Shown here: piece after piece, positions 16,698 through 25,821 of the stretch
Numbering within the stretch: the stretch's first letter is position 1
How the letters are laid out: every line of letters begins with the position of its first letter
NCBI GenBank assembly: GCA_018384065.1
Contig: JAHAYL010000036.1
Coordinates: 1 to 64,000 of the forward strand
DNA length: 64,000 bases
From: Oxalobacter sp.
Lineage (GTDB): Bacteria > Pseudomonadota > Gammaproteobacteria > Burkholderiales > Burkholderiaceae_D
Direction: 5' to 3'
Notes under the pieces: model-generated
What the model was told of the DNA's origin: nothing
Databases searched by the model: none
The model's input: only the letters and a program-made list of their open reading frames with translations
Made by a program: the position numbers and the translations under genes

Positions 16698-18581
16698 ATG
16701 GAGACAGATATCAAGAATATGGAGCTGTCCGAAGAAACCGGCGACCGAAGGACTTCTGATGACAGGCAGGCTGACAATACCAGGCAGGCAGTTGACAGCT
16801 ATGCTGCCATCCATTTGGCGATGATGAAACGCCAGCCAGACTGGTGGTGTCAATGGTCTTCCCATGAAGCCGCTATCAGCCAAGCGCTCGGATATGTTTA
16901 CCGTGCATTGTCGAAGGCAGGTGCAGCAGGCAGTCTCTGTGTGACGCTGCAGAGGGTAGTTGAGACTGTATCAACACGGGAAAGGACTGTTTCATTGGAA
17001 TCAGTCAGTGAAGCGGTTGATTTGCTGATGGCATGTGGCCTGATAGTGGACCAGTCATCAGCGGAAAATGGCAATGTTCCGTTGGTTTATGATCCTGAAC
17101 CTGTCAAGGCATCATCGCGGATTTATTTCCGGCGGTATTGGTGGATGGAAAAGCGGCTGGCACAGTTATTGGTGTCTTTTGCCAAGGCAGGAACGGCAGG
17201 GAAAGCATCATTTTCAAAACTGGACCAGCTGGAACCCTCCTCAAGTGAACGTCGGAAAGCGATTGAAAGAGCGTTGGATAACAGGCTTTCAATCATTTCT
17301 GGTGGTCCAGGCACCGGTAAGACAACGGCAGTCGCCAGGATTTTGGAATGCCTGCTGGCATCAGACCCAACACTCAGGATTGTTTTGGCGGCACCGACTG
17401 GCAAGGCGGCAGGGCGGATGCTGGAATCTGTCAGGCATTCGATTGCCGGTAAAACGGCGTTTGAATGCCTTGCAGAAAGGGAATCAAAACTTGTTGCGCA
17501 TACGATGCACAAGTGGCTGGCTGACCCGCAGGCAAATGGGCTGAGGCCCTCAGCGGAAAAGCCGTTGGACTGCGATGTCTTGGTCATTGATGAATCATCG
17601 ATGGTTGATATTGAATTGGCTGTGCGTTTCCTGTCAGTGATTGATGCTGGACGGACACGGGTCATCCTGCTGGGCGATCCCTATCAGCTTGAAGCTGTGG
17701 GACCAGGTTCCATCCTGGCGGATATCTGTGATGACGACAGCCCACTCAAGAAAGGCTATGTCTCTGAATTGACTGTCAGCCACCGTTTCCCAGAAAGCAG
17801 TCCTTTGGGACAGTTGGCGGGAAACATCAAAATGGTCAGGGAAGATAAGGATATCTTCATACCACCGGATTCAGGGATTCTCAACCATCTTTCATCCAGT
17901 GGTCCATTGAAAGGTTTACTGTCATCTTCTGCCCAGAATTGGTTGGATGGACATATTGCAGCCTATGCTGATGCAGTCAAGGCTTATCTCAGTCATCAGG
18001 ATGTCTCAGCATTATGGGATTCAGCCAAAAGGTTCCAGGCATTGGCTGCTACACGACATGGGAAGATGAGTGTGGATGCCATCAATGATTATGCGCAGGA
18101 ACGCTTGGGGGATGCCTTGAAAGGCTTGAAGCTGGATGCCCAGTCAGGTCAGATAATCATTGTCCGGAAAAACAATAGCGTACTGGATATCTACAACGGT
18201 GATGTCGGGATTGTCCTGCCGCAGTCAGCATCTGATACATCGAATTCCATAGTTTATTTTGGAGACCGTCAGAAAACATTGGCATTGGGCAGGTTGCCGC
18301 AGTATGAACCGGCTTTTGCCATCACCATCCATCAGTCCCAGGGTTCAGAGTATGAAGATGTCGCCGTTTTTCTGCCGTCTGGTGAGGAAAACCAGCTAGC
18401 GACAAAGGAACTGCTTTATACCGCAGTCACCCGGGTAAAAGTGGATTCAGAGCAGGAACGTGGGACACTGGCGCTTTTCGGGGAGCAGTTTGTCTATAAC
18501 CGTGCTGTGAAAAGGGCGACAGAGCGGACAAGCGGTCTGAAGGCAAGGCTGGAAGAAGCTTTTCAGTGGAAGGGCAGCTAA
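16698..18581 (+). CDS. recD: Exodeoxyribonuclease V alpha subunit RecD
   Basis: The 627-residue superfamily 1B 5'-3' helicase is the faster motor of RecBCD. It has Walker A GGPGTGKT (202-209), the LAAPTGKAAGRM motif, Walker B VLVIDESSMVD, LLGDPYQLEAVGPG, and the C-terminal AITIHQSQGSEYEDV and LLYTAVTRVK motifs. The length matches E. coli RecD (608). It starts 11 bases after recB with AAGGAG seven bases upstream, completing the operon. Nothing suggests damage to any of the three subunits. Confidence 0.95.
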   Translation: METDIKNMELSEETGDRRTSDDRQADNTRQAVDSYAAIHLAMMKRQPDWWCQWSSHEAAISQALGYVYRALSKAGAAGSLCVTLQRVVETVSTRERTVSLESVSEAVDLLMACGLIVDQSSAENGNVPLVYDPEPVKASSRIYFRRYWWMEKRLAQLLVSFAKAGTAGKASFSKLDQLEPSSSERRKAIERALDNRLSIISGGPGTGKTTAVARILECLLASDPTLRIVLAAPTGKAAGRMLESVRHSIAGKTAFECLAERESKLVAHTMHKWLADPQANGLRPSAEKPLDCDVLVIDESSMVDIELAVRFLSVIDAGRTRVILLGDPYQLEAVGPGSILADICDDDSPLKKGYVSELTVSHRFPESSPLGQLAGNIKMVREDKDIFIPPDSGILNHLSSSGPLKGLLSSSAQNWLDGHIAAYADAVKAYLSHQDVSALWDSAKRFQALAATRHGKMSVDAINDYAQERLGDALKGLKLDAQSGQIIIVRKNNSVLDIYNGDVGIVLPQSASDTSNSIVYFGDRQKTLALGRLPQYEPAFAITIHQSQGSEYEDVAVFLPSGEENQLATKELLYTAVTRVKVDSEQERGTLALFGEQFVYNRAVKRATERTSGLKARLEEAFQWKGS

Positions 18582-18651
18582 GGATTTCATTTTCCCGAAA
18601 ACATTGAAGGATTGACCATGTTTTCAGCTATTCAAAGCTAGGGGTAATCCT

Positions 18652-19542
18652 ATGATAGGACGCTTGTTTGTGATGCTTACCGGTTTGTTTGCTGTGGGAA
18701 GTGCCTGTGTTGCTTCTCCACCATTGGAAAACCTGCTGATTGGAAACCATGATTCAAGGTTTGATAAGCTGGCTGCCAGTATCATGCGGAATACCCACAG
18801 CCATTATGACCGGAAAGAAAACTGCTGGACGATGGAGGGAAACACCGATGAATGCTGGCGGCCTGTTTCCTTGAATGCACCGGCGGCAGGCGCATCAGGG
18901 AAACGGAAACCTTTCTATTACCTGCTGGCAGTTGATGTGATGGAAGGGGCTTCTGCCAAGATGTTTGTGGTCGAGCATCTGAAAACCGGAGGAATCTATT
19001 TCCATGGTGTCAAGACGGCAAAAAGCCATGGTGGCCATATCAGTATTGAAGACAATGGCTTTGGCAGAAGCGGATTTGTCCAGGTCGGTCGGGAACTCTA
19101 TGGCTGGAAAATCCATGAAGACCCGCTATGGGCAGATGCCAATGGCGGTGACAGTTATTATGTTTTTCCTGCCAGGCACACTTCCAGTGTGTACCAAAGC
19201 CGCATCAGGAAGATGGGGGAGGCTTTTACGGTATATACCGACTATATCAGCACAAAGCTGGATGAAGGCATGCCCATCAGCCGGGTGAACGACTATGTTG
19301 GCAGGACAGGTCTGGACAGCAGTAACCCTGAAGCAGAAATCTATCCGTTGAAAATCACTTACAAGGGCATTTTGGATGGTGTCAAGGCATGCGGTGGCTG
19401 CGAGGTGACCGGTGGCAGGAAACTGTCGGAACAGACCTGCATTGCCCATGCAGAACCGAAAACCCTGCAATACCGGATACCTGACAGCTGCCCGATGAAA
19501 GTCAGTGGAACCGGCAGTGCTTCCCGTACATCAGCGGATTAG
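18652..19542 (+). CDS. Exported protein of unknown function
   Basis: The 296-residue protein has a signal peptide (MIGRLFVMLTGLFAVGSACVASP, cleavage near residue 21), so it is likely periplasmic. Six or more cysteines in the mature part (ENCWTMEG, DECW, KACGGCEVTGG, QTCIAHA, DSCPM) suggest disulfide bonds. I do not recognise the family. AGGGG lies seven bases before the start. It is 70 bases after recD in the same direction and 75 bases before the AAA/RloB pair. It looks like an independent gene rather than part of either unit. Confidence 0.65.
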   Translation: MIGRLFVMLTGLFAVGSACVASPPLENLLIGNHDSRFDKLAASIMRNTHSHYDRKENCWTMEGNTDECWRPVSLNAPAAGASGKRKPFYYLLAVDVMEGASAKMFVVEHLKTGGIYFHGVKTAKSHGGHISIEDNGFGRSGFVQVGRELYGWKIHEDPLWADANGGDSYYVFPARHTSSVYQSRIRKMGEAFTVYTDYISTKLDEGMPISRVNDYVGRTGLDSSNPEAEIYPLKITYKGILDGVKACGGCEVTGGRKLSEQTCIAHAEPKTLQYRIPDSCPMKVSGTGSASRTSAD

Positions 19543-19573
19543 TTGAGGATATGGCTGCTGTTTGAATTTGCAG

Positions 19574-19579
19574 TATACT
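19574..19579 (+). promoter_or_regulatory. Possible -10 box for the AAA/RloB operon
   Basis: TATACT lies 38 bases before the AAA ATPase start codon in an otherwise gene-free 74-base gap. No good -35 box is seen at the right distance. The gap and this box suggest that the defence-like pair has its own promoter, separate from recBCD. Confidence 0.3.
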
Positions 19580-19616
19580 GATGAAGTCAACTCAAGGTTT
19601 TTGAAAAGGAATTTTG

Positions 19617-20939
19617 ATGCTGTCATCCTTCAAAGTCTCTAATTTCCGGTCTATCCAGAACCTGGAACTCAATCTTTCCTTCGCTGAGAAACGTGCACCG
19701 ACCGGTTATCAGGATTCAGATTTCCTGTATTTCCTTGAACCCCGGAAAAAGGTCCGGCTGATACCGGTCCTGGCGGTTTACGGGGCGAATGCATCTGGTA
19801 AGTCCAATGTCCTGAAGGCATTGCGGGTCTTTGCCGACAGTGTCTTGACAGGTATTGAAGGACAGTTCCAGCCAGACAAGCTGAACAATCGGGGAAAACC
19901 GACCAGTTTCATCACGGAATTCATCATCAATGGGCAGGATTATTCTTATGAGCTGGCGTATAACAGACAGACCATCCTCAGTGAGGTGCTGAAGGTGGAT
20001 GGGGAAGAGATTTACCGGATTGGTCCAGATGCGAAAAATTTCTCCGGTCTTTCTTCCATGTCCTATCCGGAAGAGCGTCTTCAGGAAATCCATCGGGTTG
20101 AATGCTGTACGCCGCAGAGGCAGCAGACAATGACATTCCTGTCTATCATCGGTAAACGCTATCAAGGGCTTCATGCCGGCATCACCGCTCTCTGTGAATA
20201 TCTGGCTGAACGGTTTGTTTTCCTGAATGACAACAGCATCCACCTGTCCCGGGGGGTCAATACATTGGCGGCGGTCTTGGCGAATGACCACGATCCTGAA
20301 CCGTTGAAGAATGCTTTCGAGCAGATTACTTCATTGCTTGAAACGCTTGACATCCATATCAGCCGCATGTCTATTGACCGGACACGTGTGCTGCTTGAAC
20401 ATGACCATAAGCATGCCCAGGAATATCTCGATGCTCCGCCTGAGTTCTATAACCGGATTACCAGTGTCGAGAAAGAAGGGAGCAATATTGTCTTGAATGC
20501 TGATAGTATCCGTTCTTTCCATCAGGATGCTGAGGGCAACGAGGTGGAGTTTGATTTCACGACGGAAGAATCCAGCGGGACACAGATTGTTGCAGGATTG
20601 CTGGGGATTTTCCTGGCAGCCCTGAAGACTGGCGGAACGGTGATTGTCGATGAACTTGACCGTTCGCTGCATCCGCTACTGCTGATTGAGCTGGTCAGGC
20701 TCTTCAAGGAAAAACGTTACAATGAGCATAATGCCCAACTGATTTTTACAGTCCACAATACGGAAATCCTGGATGTTGACATCTTGCGGGTATCAGAGGT
20801 CGGCATCGTGAGGAAAACCCAGCAGGAAGGCACCGAGCTGGTCCGACTGTCTGACTTCGAAGGGGTCAGCAATCTTGCCAGTTTCAGGGAACTCTACCTG
20901 AATGGGCAGTTTGCCGGAATACCTTTCCCATATATCTGA
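19617..20939 (+). CDS. AAA ATPase of the RloA/AbiLi type (defence-associated)
   Basis: The 440-residue protein is an SMC/OLD-like ATPase. It starts MLSSFKVSNFRSIQNLELNLSF, the N-terminal strand of the AAA_15/AAA_21 families. It has Walker A GANASGKS (56-63), a signature-like region ESSGTQIVAGLLG, and Walker B TVIVDELDRSLHP (D345, E346), ending with an H-loop FTVHNTEIL. These ATPases pair with TOPRIM nucleases in phage-defence units such as AbiL, PARIS and Gabija. Here an RloB-type partner follows 14 bases downstream, which is the AbiL arrangement. The start at 19617 has AAAAGGA six bases upstream; a TTG codon directly before it is less likely. It lies just downstream of recBCD. Confidence 0.85.
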   Translation: MLSSFKVSNFRSIQNLELNLSFAEKRAPTGYQDSDFLYFLEPRKKVRLIPVLAVYGANASGKSNVLKALRVFADSVLTGIEGQFQPDKLNNRGKPTSFITEFIINGQDYSYELAYNRQTILSEVLKVDGEEIYRIGPDAKNFSGLSSMSYPEERLQEIHRVECCTPQRQQTMTFLSIIGKRYQGLHAGITALCEYLAERFVFLNDNSIHLSRGVNTLAAVLANDHDPEPLKNAFEQITSLLETLDIHISRMSIDRTRVLLEHDHKHAQEYLDAPPEFYNRITSVEKEGSNIVLNADSIRSFHQDAEGNEVEFDFTTEESSGTQIVAGLLGIFLAALKTGGTVIVDELDRSLHPLLLIELVRLFKEKRYNEHNAQLIFTVHNTEILDVDILRVSEVGIVRKTQQEGTELVRLSDFEGVSNLASFRELYLNGQFAGIPFPYI

Positions 20940-20952
20940 ACGGGATGTGACG

Positions 20953-21594
20953 ATGATGGATATACGAAAAGGTCCTTCCCTGTCACGGGCTGTAACCGTT
21001 GTCTGTGAAGGCCAATCTGAACAGATGTACCTTCAGGAACTGAACCGTTTTTTCCGGGAATACCGGATTCCCCTGACATTCATACCGCGCACTGTCGGGA
21101 ACGGTGCCTACAAAGCGGTTGTCGGGCATTACCGGAGTATCCGCAAGTATCTGCGGTACGAGGAAATCATCATCTGGGTTGACTTGGATATCTATACACA
21201 CAGTGAAGCCAACAATTATGCTGCCAAGCCTGCTTCAATTCCGGACTTCCTTTTCTCGGAAATGAATTTCGAGGATTTCTTGATGCTCCATATGAATCCG
21301 CAACAGGTGTTCAAATGGCAGGCTGCTGCTGAAAGCCATGACCATTTCCTGCATCCAATGCCGGCTTCGATTTATGTACCGATTTTCAAGACTTACGGTT
21401 TCCATCATTACCGGAAAGGCAGGATGCCCTTCAAGTTGAATGCCAAGACGCTGGGGCAGCTGTTCATCAATCTCCATAACAGGAAAATCCGCTTCAAAAA
21501 CGACTTTGGTTCTTTCCTTGAGCACCGCCTTAGGGAAATGGGATGGCTTGTCGATGATGAAGAGGAGAATGCGGCTGATGACAGCACAGCCTGA
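20953..21594 (+). CDS. RloB-like TOPRIM protein (AbiLii-type effector)
   Basis: The 213-residue protein has the RloB/TOPRIM pattern: a first strand with the catalytic glutamate, VTVVCEGQSEQMYL (E19), and a DxD motif in IIWVDLDIY (D77, D79). It then has the family FEDFLMLHMNP block. TOPRIM proteins of this type are metal-dependent nucleases or tRNA/DNA-targeting effectors controlled by the partner ATPase. ATG at 20953 or 20956 can serve as start; the frame is open upstream but would overlap the ATPase gene. No further gene follows in this direction. The assignment to the AbiL group is by domain pairing and order and should be treated as likely rather than proven. Confidence 0.8.
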   Translation: MMDIRKGPSLSRAVTVVCEGQSEQMYLQELNRFFREYRIPLTFIPRTVGNGAYKAVVGHYRSIRKYLRYEEIIIWVDLDIYTHSEANNYAAKPASIPDFLFSEMNFEDFLMLHMNPQQVFKWQAAAESHDHFLHPMPASIYVPIFKTYGFHHYRKGRMPFKLNAKTLGQLFINLHNRKIRFKNDFGSFLEHRLREMGWLVDDEEENAADDSTA

Positions 21595-21632
21595 TGATAG
21601 TGCAGATTGAGGGTTGATTGACCTGTTACCAG

Positions 21633-21669
21633 AAAAAATGCCGGTTTTGGAAATTCCAGAACCGGCATT
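21633..21669 (-). terminator. Intrinsic terminator after the MetB-MalY fusion gene
   Basis: The perfect 10-bp stem AATGCCGGTT / AACCGGCATT (21637-21646 with 21660-21669) is followed on the minus strand by six U residues (21638-21633). It lies 19 bases after the stop of the fusion gene and also separates it from the convergent RloB gene. Confidence 0.88.
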
Positions 21670-21687
21670 CAGCAATGAAAGGTATTA

Positions 21688-24030
21688 TCAGTTTCTTTTC
21701 TGCACCAGTGCTTTTTCAAGCTGTTCCAATGCCTTGACCAGGGTTGTGGCAGGGCAGGCGATGTTGATGCGTTCAAAGGTTTCTCCGCCAGGACCGAAGA
21801 TTTCACCGTGGTCCAGCCAAAGCCGCGCATCATTGACAATGAAATCATCCAAGTCTTTGCCGGAAAGTCCGGTACCTGAGAAATCAAGCCATATCAGGTA
21901 AGTGCCTTCCGGTTCAATCAACCTGACGCCTGGCAGGCGCTCAGCAACAAACTTGCGGAGGATACCGAGGTTCACCGTCAGGTAAGCCAACAGGGCATCC
22001 AGCCAGGCTTCACCGCCTTCATAAGCCGCTTGTGCGGCGGCAAGTCCCATGGCATTCATCTGGTCATAGCCGGTGGCGTTCAGTGCCTGCTGGAATTTTG
22101 CCTTGATTCCAGCATTGGGGATGAAGATGTTTGAAACCTGAAGCCCGGCAATATTGAAGGTCTTGCTGGGGGCAGTACAGATGACAGCGCTGTCCTGATA
22201 AGCATCCCCCAGTGTGCCGTAAGGTGTATAGGCATAACCGGGGAAAGCGAAGTCTGCATGGATTTCATCGGAAATCACCAGGACTTGATGTTTCAGGCAG
22301 ATATCCGCCATGGCTTTCAGCTCATCACGCGTCCAGATGCGTCCGACAGGATTATGTGGGTTGCAGAGGATGAACAGTTTAACGTTGTTTTCAATGATTT
22401 TCTGTTCAAAGTCTCCAAGGTCGATTTCATAATGCCCATCCTTGAGGACCAGTGGATTGTTGACCAGCCTGCGGTTGTTGTCACGGATGGACAGCGAGAA
22501 GGGATAATAGACCGGTTGCTGGATCAGTATGGCATCACCTGGTCCTGTCAATGCACGGATGGCAGTGCAGATGGCATAGACGACACCGGGTGTCTTGACC
22601 AGCCATTCTGGTTCCGGTACCCAGTGATGCCGTCTGGCAAACCAGCCCTGCACTGCCTCAAAGTACCCGGGTTTTGGCTCGGTATAGCCATATATGCCAT
22701 GGGAAACGGCTTCTTGCAGGGCAGCTGTCACAGCAGGTGGAACCTTGAAGTCCATGTCTGCCACCCATAAGGGCAGGACATCGGCAGGTTTGCCTCGTTG
22801 GACGGCATAATCGTATTTCAGGGAACCTGTCCCTTTGCGGTCAGGGACGGTATCGAAACCAAAAGCATCTTTTACAGGCGGTTCATCACCGAAAGCCTGG
22901 GCAAGGTCTGCAATCAGGTCATCCGCATGTTCCAGACCGACTGACAGCCGTAAAAGGCTGTTGGTGATGCCCCTGGCGATGCGTTCCGCCTCAGGGATGG
23001 CGCCATGTGTCTGGGTAGTTGGGTAGGTAATCAGCGATTCGGTTCCGCCAAGGCTTTCGGCAAACTGAATCAGTTTGACACCTTCAAGGACCTGCCTGAC
23101 TAGGGATTCCCCGCCGGCTTCCTCGGCGATTTCAAAGGAAATCATGCCACCGAAGCCGGAAGACTGTTTGATGGAGGTCTGATAGCCGGGATGGTCTTTG
23201 AGACCTGGGTAGAAGACTTTTGAGATTTTCGGGTTCTTCTCAAGCCATTCAGCGATTTTCAGGGCGGTTTCCTGCTGGCGTTTGACCCGGATGGGCAATG
23301 TCTGGATACCCCGGAGGACAAGCCAGCTGTCGAATGCTCCCAACGAAGCACCCACGGCGTTCTGGATGTAATGCAGGCGTTCAGACAGCTCTTCAGAATC
23401 ACAGACAAGGATGCCGGCCAGGGTGTCGTTATGCCCGGCAAGGTATTTTGTCGCGCTGTGCAGGACGATGTTCGCGCCCAACAGGATCGGTTGCTGGTTG
23501 ACTGGCGTCAGGAAGGTGTTGTCAACCATCAGCAGGATGCCGTGCCGTTTTGTGATTCCTGCGATTGCAGCGATATCGTTGACATGCATCAATGGGTTTG
23601 TCGGGGTCTCGATGAAAACAGCCTTGGTTTCTGGACGGATAGCTGCCTCGACATTGACCGGGTCAGAGGCATCGACCCAGTCGAATGTCAATCCATTTTT
23701 CATGGAGAAGTTCTGAAAGAGACGCCAAGTCCCTCCGTATAGGTCATCTGAGGAGATGATATGGTCCCCAGGTTGGAAGAGCTCCATCATCGCGGATGCT
23801 GCTGCCAGCCCGGAAGAGAAAGCATAGGCAGCCACACCGCCTTCCAGTTTCGCCATGGTTTCCTGCAGGACACCCCGGGTCGGGTTCATGCCCCGGCTGT
23901 AGTCAAAACCGGTGCTTTTGCCAAGACCTGGGTGGGCATAGGTTGCCGTCTGGTAAATCGGCGTGGAAATGGCACCGCTTGAATCGGTGCCAGCCTTTCC
24001 ACCATGAATACAGAGGGATTCAATATCCAT
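21688..24030 (-). CDS. Fused cystathionine gamma-synthase-type and MalY/PatB-type PLP enzyme
   Basis: One 780-residue reading frame holds two complete pyridoxal-phosphate enzymes. Residues 1-380 are a Cys/Met-metabolism transferase (MetB/MetC family): YSRGMNPTRGVL, the cofactor lysine K195 in HSATKYLAGHND, and the C-terminal LRLSVGLEHADDL. After a short linker, residues 391-780 are a MalY/PatB C-S lyase: FDTVPDRKGTGSLKYD, LWVADMDF, ILCNPHNPVGRIW, SDEIHADF and cofactor lysine K623 in APSKTFNIAGL. The first half would join an activated homoserine to cysteine or sulfide. The second would split cystathionine to homocysteine, so one chain could carry out transsulfuration. No stop or internal ribosome binding site was seen between the parts. 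It is 42 bases after cysK and probably in its operon. Confidence 0.9.
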   Translation of the reverse strand: MDIESLCIHGGKAGTDSSGAISTPIYQTATYAHPGLGKSTGFDYSRGMNPTRGVLQETMAKLEGGVAAYAFSSGLAAASAMMELFQPGDHIISSDDLYGGTWRLFQNFSMKNGLTFDWVDASDPVNVEAAIRPETKAVFIETPTNPLMHVNDIAAIAGITKRHGILLMVDNTFLTPVNQQPILLGANIVLHSATKYLAGHNDTLAGILVCDSEELSERLHYIQNAVGASLGAFDSWLVLRGIQTLPIRVKRQQETALKIAEWLEKNPKISKVFYPGLKDHPGYQTSIKQSSGFGGMISFEIAEEAGGESLVRQVLEGVKLIQFAESLGGTESLITYPTTQTHGAIPEAERIARGITNSLLRLSVGLEHADDLIADLAQAFGDEPPVKDAFGFDTVPDRKGTGSLKYDYAVQRGKPADVLPLWVADMDFKVPPAVTAALQEAVSHGIYGYTEPKPGYFEAVQGWFARRHHWVPEPEWLVKTPGVVYAICTAIRALTGPGDAILIQQPVYYPFSLSIRDNNRRLVNNPLVLKDGHYEIDLGDFEQKIIENNVKLFILCNPHNPVGRIWTRDELKAMADICLKHQVLVISDEIHADFAFPGYAYTPYGTLGDAYQDSAVICTAPSKTFNIAGLQVSNIFIPNAGIKAKFQQALNATGYDQMNAMGLAAAQAAYEGGEAWLDALLAYLTVNLGILRKFVAERLPGVRLIEPEGTYLIWLDFSGTGLSGKDLDDFIVNDARLWLDHGEIFGPGGETFERINIACPATTLVKALEQLEKALVQKRN

Positions 24031-24072
24031 GAAGCATTTCTTTCAAAAATCGAAAACGCTATCTTATCCTAA

Positions 24073-25011
24073 TCAATCAGCTGGGAACAGCGCAGTGGAC
24101 AGGTAACGTTCACCATTGTCTGGCAGCAGGGCGACAATGACTTTGCCTTTGTTTTCAGGGCGTTTTGCCAGCTGGGTTGCTGCCCACAGGGAGGCACCAG
24201 AGGAAATGCCGACCAGGACACCTTGGGTATGTGCCAGCGCCTTGGCGGTTTCAAAGGCGGCTTCATTTGGAACAGGGATGATTTCATCATAAACCTTGGT
24301 GTCCAGGACAGCTGGGACAAAGCCTGCACCGATACCTTGGATCTTATGGGGACCGGATTTGCCGCCAGACAGGACAGGGGAGGTGGCTGGTTCAACGGCG
24401 ACTACCTTGATGTTGGGGTTCTGTTCTTTCAGGTAGGCACCTGTGCCGGTCAGTGTGCCGCCGGTACCGACACCTGCAACGAAGATATCGACTTTGCCAT
24501 CGGTGTCTTTCCAGATTTCTGGACCGGTTGTCTTTTTATGGATGGCTGGGTTTGCCGGATTGTCGAACTGCAGCGGGATGAAGCTGTCTGGAATGGTCTG
24601 CGCCAGTTCCTGTGCCTTGGCGATTGCCCCTTTCATGCCTTTTGCGCCTTCAGTCAGGACCAGTTCTGCGCCATAACCCTTGATGAGTTTGCGTCGTTCA
24701 ATGCTCATGGTTTCGGGCATGGTGATGATGATACGGTAGCCACGTGCTGCTGCAACCGCTGCTAGACCGACGCCGGTGTTGCCGGAAGTCGGTTCGATGA
24801 TGGTGGATTTGCCGGGAATCAGTTTGCCGTCTGCTTCAGCAGCGTCAATCATAGCCTTGGCGATACGGTCCTTGACGCTGCCGGCTGGGTTGAAATATTC
24901 CAGTTTTGCCAGGATTGTTGCTTCAAGCCCGTTGTTTGCCGCATAACGGGAGAGTTCGAGCAAAGGGGTGTTGCCAATCAGGTCGGTTGCGTTTTTTGCG
25001 ATGTTAGCCAT
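24073..25011 (-). CDS. cysK: Cysteine synthase A (O-acetylserine sulfhydrylase)
   Basis: The 312-residue PLP enzyme makes cysteine from O-acetylserine and sulfide. It has the family start [11 protein letters not shown], the cofactor lysine K47 in [14 protein letters not shown], the substrate loop [12 protein letters not shown] and the phosphate-binding [12 protein letters not shown]. The length is normal. The ribosome binding site is AAGGAGC, eight bases from ATG. It is preceded by an Rrf2 regulator and followed by the MetB-MalY fusion on the same strand, so the three form a sulfur amino-acid unit. The 139-base gap upstream contains two ATACTT repeats around CTAGATA (about 25050-25070) that may be an operator. 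Confidence 0.95.
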   Translation of the reverse strand: MANIAKNATDLIGNTPLLELSRYAANNGLEATILAKLEYFNPAGSVKDRIAKAMIDAAEADGKLIPGKSTIIEPTSGNTGVGLAAVAAARGYRIIITMPETMSIERRKLIKGYGAELVLTEGAKGMKGAIAKAQELAQTIPDSFIPLQFDNPANPAIHKKTTGPEIWKDTDGKVDIFVAGVGTGGTLTGTGAYLKEQNPNIKVVAVEPATSPVLSGGKSGPHKIQGIGAGFVPAVLDTKVYDEIIPVPNEAAFETAKALAHTQGVLVGISSGASLWAATQLAKRPENKGKVIVALLPDNGERYLSTALFPAD

Positions 25012-25150
25012 TTCAAGCTCCTTGATGATGATAAGTTTAAAATCAGATACTTACTAGATAATACTTCAGGTTTATTCTAAATATTTTTGACAAAAACATC
25101 CCACTGGTTGCCTATGCCAGGTAAACGGGGAAATGGTTTCCAGATGGGTG

Positions 25151-25585
25151 TCAGATTACATAAAAGCCGCCGTCTTCTGCCCCCCGCTCTAAAAGGTCAC
25201 CCAATGTGGTTCCATCGAGATAGTCTGTGATGACCTTGTTCAGTCCTTCCCAAAAGTGGACTGTCGGACAGGTTTCATAGCGTCCACAGGCATTCGGTGA
25301 GGATTCCAGGCAGGCAACACAGGCAAAGTCACCTTCGATAGGGCGGAGGATGTCGCCGATGGTGTAGTCATGTGGCGCCCGTGCCAGGCGGTAGCCGCCC
25401 TGTGAACCCCGGACGCTCTGGATCAGACCGGCTTTACCGAGGGCTGATGCAATCTGCTCCAGGTATTTCAGGGAAACATCCTGACGGATTGAAACGTCTT
25501 TCAGGGAGATATACCGGTCCTTGCCATTCTTTGCCAGGTCAATCATGAATCTGAGGGCATAGCGGCCTTTGGTTGATATTTTCAC
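25151..25585 (-). CDS. Rrf2-family regulator, CymR/IscR-like
   Basis: The 144-residue DNA-binding protein begins KISTKGRYALRFMIDLA, the Rrf2 winged helix, with the wing QSVRGSQGGYRLARAP. It has a cysteine cluster, C89, C92, C100, C106 with H110, resembling the Fe-S ligand region of IscR, though the spacing (C-x2-C-x7-C-x5-C) differs. Rrf2 proteins next to cysK are usually CymR-type repressors that sense cysteine supply, in some cases through CysK itself. It starts with GTG, with AAGGAG seven bases upstream. The three TTTCCTA-type boxes upstream suggest autoregulation. Whether it binds an Fe-S cluster cannot be told. Confidence 0.88.
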   Translation of the reverse strand: MKISTKGRYALRFMIDLAKNGKDRYISLKDVSIRQDVSLKYLEQIASALGKAGLIQSVRGSQGGYRLARAPHDYTIGDILRPIEGDFACVACLESSPNACGRYETCPTVHFWEGLNKVITDYLDGTTLGDLLERGAEDGGFYVI

Positions 25586-25644
25586 GTGTCAGCTCCTTAA
25601 CGGTCTGCAGGGTTTCATCAATGTTGTTGGAAGGATTATAACAA

Positions 25645-25727
25645 TTTCCTACTGAAAAGATAGGGTATATTTCCCATAAATTCACTAGGAATGCAAAAAA
25701 TGTTGCTTTTTTGTCATTTCCTAGGGG
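25645..25727. promoter_or_regulatory. Repeated TTTCCTA boxes upstream of the Rrf2 gene
   Basis: TTTCCTA occurs at 25645-25651 and 25717-25723, and its inverted form TAGGAA at 25686-25691, all within about 80 bases in front of the Rrf2 regulator. The spacing is 35-41 bases between centres. This could be the regulator's own operator array. A related CTAG-centred element lies before cysK. Confidence 0.4.
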
Positions 25728-25821
25728 ATTCGAGGGTAATTTTCCGTAATCTTGGAAAACTGTCAAGGAAGCAGGCTGTTCCTGTCAGGAGAAGAGAGGG
25801 GGAATGGAACGCAGTCCTTCT

